In this document: one piece after another, positions 45,126-50,799 of the stretch
Position numbering within the stretch: position 1 is the stretch's first letter
How the letters are laid out: every line of letters begins with the position of its first letter
Origin: Flavobacteriales bacterium
GTDB lineage: Bacteria; Bacteroidota; Bacteroidia; Flavobacteriales; JABDKJ01
Direction of reading: 5' to 3'
NCBI GenBank assembly: GCA_013002285.1
Contig: JABDKJ010000022.1
Location: 1 to 64,000, forward strand
DNA length: 64,000 nt
Translations under genes and position numbers: made by a program
Notes under the pieces: generated by a model
The model's database searches: none
What the model saw: the letters and a program-made list of their open reading frames with translations, nothing else
Told to the model about the DNA's origin: nothing

Positions 45126-45939
45126 GTCAAATGGTGAACGCGTATTTTTCAATAGAAAAAAATTATTCAATTCATTAATTCGATCAGGGACGACTAGGGA
45201 TCTTGCAAATGAGATCACGGACATGGTCTCTGGTAGTATTAAAGAGGGAGACTCTACAGACCAGATCTATAAAAATGCTTTTCAAATATTGAAAAAAGAA
45301 ACTCTATCTACTGCAGCTAATTACAGTCTTAAAAAGGCAATATTAGAGTTGGGACCAACTGGCTATCCATTTGAAAAATTTGTAGGAGCACTTTTGAATT
45401 ATCAAGGATTTGTCACACAAGTAGGAGTTATAGTCAAGGGCTATTGTGTTAACCATGAAATTGATGTTGTAGCAGAGAAAAATAATGAACATTTTATGAT
45501 CGAGTGTAAGTTTCATAGTGAAAAAGGCCGCTATTGTAGCGTGAAGATCCCCTTGTATATCAGATCTCGATTTCTAGATGTAGAGAGAATATGGAGAAGT
45601 CAGAAAGGTCATTCACAAAAATTTCATCAGGGATGGATATTCACCAATACAAGATTCTCTACTGACGCGATCCAATTTGGCGAATGTATGGAACTCAAAA
45701 TGATAAGCTGGGATCATCCAGCAAATGAAAGTTTGAAAAAAAGAATTGACGACTCTGGCCTTCATCCAATTACCTGCTTAACAGGAATTTCAATGAAAGA
45801 AAAGAAAAAGATCTTGGATAAAAACATTGTCTTGTGTTTAGAGCTCAAAAAGAATTCATCTGTGTTGAAAGAGATCGGTCTGAGTAAAGATCGAATGCAC
45901 AAAGTTTTGAATGAACTCAATGACTTATGTGTTCATTAA
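45103..45939 (+). CDS. ATP-cone domain fused to a Mrr-like endonuclease domain
   Basis: 278 aa. Residues 1-85 form an ATP-cone (KVRIIKSNGERVFFNRKKL ... ILKKETLSTAANYSLKKAI), the nucleotide-sensing domain of ribonucleotide reductases. Residues about 90-205 look like a restriction-endonuclease/Mrr fold: FVGALLNYQGF, EIDVVAEKNN, FMIECKFHSEKG (the D-x(n)-E-x-K active-site pattern) and QGWIFTNTRFS. An ATP-sensing nuclease, cytoplasmic. It overlaps the channel gene by 23 bp and lies in a copper module, not beside a methylase, so classical restriction is doubtful. A nucleic-acid role in metal stress is inference. Confidence 0.82.
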   Translation: MKKVRIIKSNGERVFFNRKKLFNSLIRSGTTRDLANEITDMVSGSIKEGDSTDQIYKNAFQILKKETLSTAANYSLKKAILELGPTGYPFEKFVGALLNYQGFVTQVGVIVKGYCVNHEIDVVAEKNNEHFMIECKFHSEKGRYCSVKIPLYIRSRFLDVERIWRSQKGHSQKFHQGWIFTNTRFSTDAIQFGECMELKMISWDHPANESLKKRIDDSGLHPITCLTGISMKEKKKILDKNIVLCLELKKNSSVLKEIGLSKDRMHKVLNELNDLCVH

Positions 45940-45967
45940 AGTAGAATTTTATAGAGAATAGAAAATC

Positions 45968-46501
45968 ATGAATAGGATCAAAACGAATTGGCATGTAATT
46001 ACTGGAGGTCCATGCACCGGCAAAACGACTATTGTAAATGAATTGGCCGAACAAGGATTTCAAACAACAATTGAACATGCAAGACATTATATTGACACAC
46101 AAAAAGAAAAAGGAAATTCAGTAGAAGAAATCCGTGCAAACAAATTGAAATTTCAGCTAGGGGTTTTAGAAATGCAGATAGAACAGGAAGCAAAATTGAA
46201 CACTAAAGATCTTGTTTTTCTGGATAGGGCCTTACCAGATGGTTTGGCCTATTATCATTTTTTAGATCTTGAATTAGATGAAAAAGCAAAGAAAGCCATG
46301 AATAAGTATTGCTACAAAAGCATATTCATATTGGACAGGCTTCCATTGATAAATGACTATGCCAGAAGAGAAGACGCGGAGGACCAGAAAAGAATTCACT
46401 CTTTGATAAGTAAAGTTTATGAAACATTGCCATGCCCAGTAAACTACGTCCCTGTTTTGCCCCCAGATGAAAGGACTTCTTACATTTTGTCTAGGATCTA
46501 G
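45968..46501 (+). CDS. AAA/P-loop ATPase, AAA_28 type
   Basis: 177 aa. Walker A GGPCTGKTTIVNELA near the start (residues 12-26), Walker B-like VFLDRALPDGLAYY, and a basic YARREDAEDQ segment. This fits the small AAA_28 group (NadR-kinase-like P-loop proteins that may phosphorylate a small molecule). The substrate is unknown. Follows the ATP-cone nuclease after 28 bp and is co-directional with it. Confidence 0.82.
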   Translation: MNRIKTNWHVITGGPCTGKTTIVNELAEQGFQTTIEHARHYIDTQKEKGNSVEEIRANKLKFQLGVLEMQIEQEAKLNTKDLVFLDRALPDGLAYYHFLDLELDEKAKKAMNKYCYKSIFILDRLPLINDYARREDAEDQKRIHSLISKVYETLPCPVNYVPVLPPDERTSYILSRI

Positions 46502-46682
46502 TTTGAAAAATTAAATATGTCAGCAATGAACGATCGTATAAAAGGACTGTGACATTCACACTTAAAGTTTATGTTCATCCTTAGTAATTCGCAAATAAGT
46601 TGGCATTAGACAAAATGATAATATTTAAAAAGAACGAATGCCATTGAATAGTTGAAACAATTAATATGAAGAAAATTACCTT

Positions 46683-47645
46683 ATGGACAGTTTAACACAG
46701 GCAGTATTAGGTGCTGCAATTGGAGAGGCTATTTTGGGCCAACGCCTTGGAGCCAAGGCCGCGATCACAGGTGCAATTTTGGCTACCATTCCAGATCTAG
46801 ATGTGATCCTTGTTCCATTTTATGACGAATTGCAAAAGATCAGTATCCATAGAGGGTACTCCCATTCTATTCTGTTCAGTTTGATCATGGCTTCTGTAGC
46901 TGCATTTGTACTTTCCAAATTCAAATGGGCAAAAGCAATACCTATTCCAAAGCTTTGGCTATTTTCTTGGCTTGCTTTTTTTACACATATTATTCTTGAT
47001 GCCTTCACCTCATATGGCACTCAATTATTCTTACCATTTACCGATTGGCGGGTAAGTTTTGACAGCATAAATATCATAGACCCCGTTTACACGCTTCCTC
47101 TCTTGTTGGGTGTTTTAGGAAGCACGGTCATTTTCAAAAAAGAAAACAAAAAAAGAGGGATCATCAATAAAATTGGACTGATCATAAGTAGTATTTACCT
47201 AATTTTTACATTAGGAAATAAACAAAACATTGAACAAATTTTCCAAAGCCAGTTAGAAGAAAAGAACCTCCCCTATTTCCGTTTACTCACAGTTCCGGTT
47301 AAAGTAGGAAGCATTAATTGGTATGGAGTAGCCCGAGATGGAGAAAATTTACACATAGGCAAATATTCTCTTTGGGATGATGACGAGATCATTTTTCATA
47401 CTTTTCCTATCAACGAGAGCTTACTAAAAGGATTGGACGAAGAGCTCGTAGATCGCATGAAATGGTTTTCTCAAGGATTCTATACTGTAGCTGAAAGTGA
47501 GGGGAAAATAAGGATCTATAATATGCAATGTGACATGCAAGGCATAAGGGAATTTGGTGAGTACAAAGCACCAACAGCTTTTTACTTTGAAATAGATCCT
47601 CACAATGATGGTAGCTTCGACCTTAGTTCAGGAATGCATCCTTAA
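46683..47645 (+). CDS. YdjM-like metal-dependent hydrolase family membrane protein (copy 2)
   Basis: 320 aa, clearly a paralogue of the 24566 protein, aligning over the full length: same MDSxTQAxLGAAIGEA start, TIPDLDVILVPFYDE, HRGYSHSILF, IILDAFTSYGTQLFL and the soluble C-terminal part (VPVKVGSINWYGVARDG ... MQCDMQGIREFGEY). About five membrane segments, then the soluble domain. Both copies end a metal module and are followed by the same direct repeat. DNA is more AT-rich here than in copy 1, so the pair is not a recent duplication within this window. Confidence 0.88.
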   Translation: MDSLTQAVLGAAIGEAILGQRLGAKAAITGAILATIPDLDVILVPFYDELQKISIHRGYSHSILFSLIMASVAAFVLSKFKWAKAIPIPKLWLFSWLAFFTHIILDAFTSYGTQLFLPFTDWRVSFDSINIIDPVYTLPLLLGVLGSTVIFKKENKKRGIINKIGLIISSIYLIFTLGNKQNIEQIFQSQLEEKNLPYFRLLTVPVKVGSINWYGVARDGENLHIGKYSLWDDDEIIFHTFPINESLLKGLDEELVDRMKWFSQGFYTVAESEGKIRIYNMQCDMQGIREFGEYKAPTAFYFEIDPHNDGSFDLSSGMHP

Positions 47646-47929
47646 AACATGATATTTTTAATAGGTAAAATATTGTAGAATGATTTGAAGTTCTTTGTTC
47701 TCAAGGAACTATAACAAGCATCGAGTAGAAAATCATTTCCGAATAATTTTTCTAATCCTCATGGTGCCTGTAATGTCGCCAAATGAGCTCCAGATTACTC
47801 TTCCTTGTCTATTGCCATTTGATTGGGCAACTAAGACAGATCTGCGCTGCAACTGTGGTAAAACAAATTGGAATCTAGTAGAAAAGTAAAAAGCTCAAAG
47901 CACCCCCTTTTACAAAAACACCAAATCAT

Positions 47930-48098
47930 GTATAATTGAGTGGTCGATCGATTAATAGATAATTTTACAAGCAAATTATCAGAAAATCACATCATTGGCT
48001 TTTAGGCAAAATCGCCTTATAAATTCCCAAATCCTACGGGTATTTGTACGGGTTCATACCTTGCACTGAGGAGGTGGCAGGTTCGAGTCCTGTCAGGT
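47930..48098 (+). repeat. direct repeat copy 2 (attachment-site-like)
   Basis: Same-orientation partner of 25650-25820. The spacing of shared blocks is kept and differences are mostly single bases. It runs straight into a complete tRNA T-arm and acceptor 3' strand. The integrase at 48238 begins 140 bp beyond, the usual place for a recombinase next to its attachment site. Confidence 0.82.
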
Positions 48099-48103
48099 CC
48101 ACA
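48077..48103 (+). tRNA. 3' fragment of a tRNA gene (T-arm and acceptor end only)
   Basis: GCAGG-TTCGAGT-CCTGT is a T-stem and loop; CAGGTCC-A-CA follows as the acceptor 3' strand and discriminator. The matching 5' acceptor strand (GGACCTG) is not present within tRNA distance upstream, so this is not a whole gene but the 3' end typical of an integration scar. By acceptor sequence an elongator Met-like tRNA is one possibility, not proven. Confidence 0.65.
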
Positions 48104-48162
48104 AATCCCCTTATTTTTCAACGTTATTTTGGAGAAATGGAGGTAAAAACACCCATCCTGCG

Positions 48163-48186
48163 ACCACCTCTTGATCCTGAGGTGGT
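48163..48186. repeat. GC-rich hairpin left of the integrase gene
   Basis: Perfect 8-bp arms ACCACCTC (48163-48170) and GAGGTGGT (48179-48186) with an 8-nt loop. No T-run. May be a recombinase or excisionase binding region or part of a leader. Confidence 0.4.
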
Positions 48187-48237
48187 GGTTGGTTAAAAGC
48201 TAATGAAGATTTACAATAGTTTGCTTGTTCCAAAAAC

Positions 48238-49143
48238 ATGAACATCGAACTTCTTTTCGAAGAATTCTGTCAATATGCACAAGTGATGAAAGGTCAAGCA
48301 CCTAAGACCATTTCTCGATATAGAAGTCTGATCCCATTCTTCTTTAAATATACCAAGGTAGATTCCATTGGTGATTTGAACGAGCAAATGGTCTATGACT
48401 TTTTCATGTATGGCAGAACTGAAAGAAACTGGAGTAACAATACCTTCATCACCTATTACATGTCCTTGCTTGGATTTTTCAAATGGTGCTGTATGAAAGG
48501 TCATGTAACTCATAACTTGGTCGAACATATTGAACTCCCTCGGAAAGAAAAAAGGGTGCCACGTAAATTAACGATCCAGCAGTCCATGCAATTGCTTAAG
48601 GTAGCGCGTAACTATCCTTACAAATACCATTTCCTTCGGTACAGGGATCATGCAATTTTCGCAACGTATCTGTATACAGGAATACGCAAAAGTGAACTCC
48701 TGAATCTCACATTGATCGATGTGGATCTAAAGAATTTGACTTTGATGGTTCGACAGGGGAAGGGAAGAAAGGATAGAATTATTCCCATTGGGTATCAACT
48801 AGCCCATATCTTGAATAAGTATCTGAAGGAACGCAAGAGATTAAGGAAGTCATGTCCATCGTTTTTTACGGCTCTACGAGGAAATAAAGGATTGAGTCCA
48901 GGGAGTTTGAAATATGTTACTGAGAGGCTTAAAAATGCCTCAGGTTTGGACTTTTCCATACATTCATTAAGGCACACTTTTGCTACCCTTATGCTTGAAG
49001 GCGGTTGTGATATTTATAGCTTATCGAAAATGATGGGTCATAGTGATATTAAGACTACTACAATATATTTATCTGCAAGTGCAGAGCATTTACGTGGAGA
49101 ATTGAATAAACATCCTTTGAATGATATGGCTTTATACCATTAA
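48238..49143 (+). CDS. XerC/D-like tyrosine recombinase next to the tRNA-end repeat
   Basis: 301 aa. SAM-like N-domain (about residues 1-95, FEEFCQYAQVMKGQAPKTIS), then the catalytic domain with R150 (TGIRKSEL), H242-x-x-R245 (HSLRHTFA), H268 (MGHSD) and Y277 (TTIYLSA). All catalytic residues present. Its place 140 bp right of the tRNA 3' fragment suggests it acts on that repeat. It is followed by a RepO-like gene, an Xre regulator and a RuvC-like gene, all plus strand, so this is the front of an integrative element that may also replicate. Confidence 0.92.
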   Translation: MNIELLFEEFCQYAQVMKGQAPKTISRYRSLIPFFFKYTKVDSIGDLNEQMVYDFFMYGRTERNWSNNTFITYYMSLLGFFKWCCMKGHVTHNLVEHIELPRKEKRVPRKLTIQQSMQLLKVARNYPYKYHFLRYRDHAIFATYLYTGIRKSELLNLTLIDVDLKNLTLMVRQGKGRKDRIIPIGYQLAHILNKYLKERKRLRKSCPSFFTALRGNKGLSPGSLKYVTERLKNASGLDFSIHSLRHTFATLMLEGGCDIYSLSKMMGHSDIKTTTIYLSASAEHLRGELNKHPLNDMALYH

Positions 49144-49187
49144 TTGAAACTCCGTTCAAAGAGATTCTTATGTCAGGCTGTTGAAGT

Positions 49188-49706
49188 ATGCACATTCAGA
49201 AATCAACTCCCGTTCCCAATGTTATATTGGATCAAACCTTACCGTACTTGAATCAGGCAGAACTGAAGGTTTTGCTCATCATCGTTCGTCAGACCTTGGG
49301 GTGGTATGACCCAAAAACCAAAAAACGCAAGAGCAAGGATTGGATTGCGATTTCGTTTTTCATTAGAAAAACAGGATTATCAGCTAAGTCCATATCCATT
49401 GCATTATCTGAACTAATTCGGAATGATCTGGTCTTGGCTTTTGATGAAAAAGGAAAGATATTGAAGACAGCTCAAGACCGCAGAGGAAAGAAGCGTATTT
49501 ATTACGCATATGCACCTTACTATCGGTACGTTCATGATGAAACATGGGTAGATAAGTTAGCTCACTTATTTACTTATCGACCTAAGACAAAAGAAACACC
49601 TACAAAAGAAATTCGGACAAAGGAAATTGCATCGAAAAAAGTTCATAAGCAAAGTGATTCGGAACGAGTATTGGAATTATTGAGACAGAAATTAAACCAG
49701 AAATAG
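49188..49706 (+). CDS. RepO-like replication initiation protein
   Basis: 172 aa. The N-terminal 115 residues look like a phage replication protein O / RepA winged helix: PVPNVILDQTLPYLNQAELK, LLIIVRQTLGWYDPKTKKRK and FFIRKTGLSAKSISIALSEL. The rest is a basic, low-complexity tail (ETPTKEIRTKEIASKK) ending in a leucine-rich segment (VLELLRQKLNQK), a likely helicase-recruiting end. Candidate initiator for replication of the excised element. A near-copy of its last codons and of the downstream DNA is found reversed at 2525-2648. Confidence 0.8.
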   Translation: MHIQKSTPVPNVILDQTLPYLNQAELKVLLIIVRQTLGWYDPKTKKRKSKDWIAISFFIRKTGLSAKSISIALSELIRNDLVLAFDEKGKILKTAQDRRGKKRIYYAYAPYYRYVHDETWVDKLAHLFTYRPKTKETPTKEIRTKEIASKKVHKQSDSERVLELLRQKLNQK

Positions 49707-49727
49707 CCTTTTTGTGATAGGATAAAG

Positions 49728-49748
49728 ATATACACAGTCTATACACAG
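49728..49748 (+). other. candidate replication origin: two DnaA-box-like iterons
   Basis: ATATACACAG (49728-49737) and CTATACACAG (49739-49748) share TATACACAG with 11-bp periodicity and differ from the DnaA box TTATNCACA by one base each. The segment lies 20 bp behind the RepO-like gene and is conserved with equal spacing in the reversed remnant at 2549-2568, although the coding part there is broken. Confidence 0.5.
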
Positions 49749-49837
49749 AATATGGCGCTACCGAGAAAATTTTGAGGTATATCATACCAATTCTTGGAAC
49801 TTAGAAATGATTGAAAACAGAGTTATGCTGTTGTTGA

Positions 49838-49861
49838 TCGCAGTTCATGTAAAGACTGCGA
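49838..49861 (+). promoter_or_regulatory. inverted repeat before the Xre gene (candidate operator)
   Basis: Perfect 7-bp arms TCGCAGT (49838-49844) and ACTGCGA (49855-49861) with a 10-bp spacer, ending 12 bp before ATG 49874. Position and size fit self-repression by the Xre protein. Confidence 0.5.
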
Positions 49862-49873
49862 CAGAAGATCATT

Positions 49874-50236
49874 ATGTACATTGAAAATAGAAAACTAAAA
49901 CAAGCAAGAAAAAACATCGGTATCAGTTTGCAGGACATGGCTTACTTACTGGACGTTGATGTTTCTAACTTGTCTAAATACGAGAGAGGATTGCTCAAAC
50001 CTACAAGAGAAATACTCTATGGATATCATTGTGTCACTCAGGTTCCATTTGGAAAACTGCAAAAGCCATTCTTCATGGATTACGTTGATAATGTTTCATC
50101 CAGAATTACCAGTCTCATTTCAAAAATGGAGGAGAAAAAATCTTCCTCTAAGCATGCTTACAGAATTGAGAGTATGTACAGTATTTTGAATAATGTGGCG
50201 TGTTTAAAAGATGCAAACGATAAAAGCCATGAATGA
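49874..50236 (+). CDS. Xre-family helix-turn-helix regulator
   Basis: 120 aa. The N-terminal 65 residues are a Cro/C1-type HTH (LKQARKNIGISLQDMAYLLD, then VDVSNLSKYERGLLKPT). The rest is helical and may dimerise. A perfect inverted repeat just upstream is a likely operator. Probably controls the integrase-rep-RuvC-like block; it overlaps the next gene by 8 bp. Confidence 0.85.
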   Translation: MYIENRKLKQARKNIGISLQDMAYLLDVDVSNLSKYERGLLKPTREILYGYHCVTQVPFGKLQKPFFMDYVDNVSSRITSLISKMEEKKSSSKHAYRIESMYSILNNVACLKDANDKSHE

Positions 50237-50720
50237 GGAAAAGGTCACCTTAAGCATTTATCCAAATGCATTCGGTTTGGCTTATGTTATATCTGAGAGT
50301 CCTAAAGAAATTATTGATTATGGAATGAAGCAAATAAAGAAGAAAGATGTACCTCATTTTTTGAAAATGTTTGATAAGATATTGGAGTACTTTCAGCCAC
50401 ATGTGGTTATCCTTAGAGACTACAACAACCCTAATAGCCACTTATCTGAGAAGTATAAACAGATTTGGAATGCCATTGAAAAACGAGTTCTGGAAAAAGG
50501 GTTAAAGCTCTTTCAATATTCAAGAGAGCAGATAAAAAGTGTATTCGTAGAGTTTAACGCTGAAACTAAACATCAGATTTCAGAGATTATTGTAAAATGG
50601 TATCCTCAGCTCAAAAGCAGAAGCCCAAGGAAAAGAAAACCATGGTTGAATGAGGACAATCAGATGGGGATATTTGATGCCTTCTCGCTTACATTGACAC
50701 ATGCATATTTTGAGGAATAG
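50229..50720 (+). CDS. RuvC-like RNase H-fold protein with altered catalytic residues
   Basis: 163 aa from ATG 50229 (ATG 50211 also possible). The beta-strand start LSIYPNAFGLAYVI aligns with the first strand of RuvC-like resolvases, where the catalytic Asp is expected at the Tyr (IDPG becomes IYPN). A second strand HVVILRDYNN has Arg-Asp where Glu/Asp is expected. A late GIFDAFSLTLTHAY keeps an Asp. The fold is likely, classical Mg-dependent cleavage doubtful. It sits in the replication/regulation block of the element. Could bind branched DNA without cutting it. Confidence 0.65.
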   Translation: MNEEKVTLSIYPNAFGLAYVISESPKEIIDYGMKQIKKKDVPHFLKMFDKILEYFQPHVVILRDYNNPNSHLSEKYKQIWNAIEKRVLEKGLKLFQYSREQIKSVFVEFNAETKHQISEIIVKWYPQLKSRSPRKRKPWLNEDNQMGIFDAFSLTLTHAYFEE

Positions 50721-50799
50721 ATTCATACAAAGAAAAAATGGAGGTCAATCTTCTTTTTCTTCAATGCAGAAAGTTTGAAATTAGCATAGCGACCAATAG

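Larger units (their letters stand above)
47646..48237. other. intergenic region with direct repeat copy 2
   Basis: About 590 bases without a convincing gene. It holds the repeat at 47930-48098, the tRNA 3' end and a GC-rich hairpin, and leads into the integrase at 48238. Confidence 0.5.

Noticed and set aside
47695..47889. 64-codon plus-strand ORF after the second YdjM-like gene.
   Set aside because: No ribosome site, no recognisable domain, odd composition and location in decayed DNA before the repeat; likely chance.
48020..48103. Whole tRNA gene ending at 48103, with a CAT anticodon-like loop upstream.
   Set aside because: The 5' acceptor strand and D-arm are missing and the anticodon stem pairs poorly; only the T-arm and acceptor 3' strand are supported.
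49600..49785. Minus-strand ORF similar to a plus-strand ORF at 2512-2703.
   Set aside because: The likeness comes from the shared replication-gene tail read in an antisense frame, not from a protein-coding pair.
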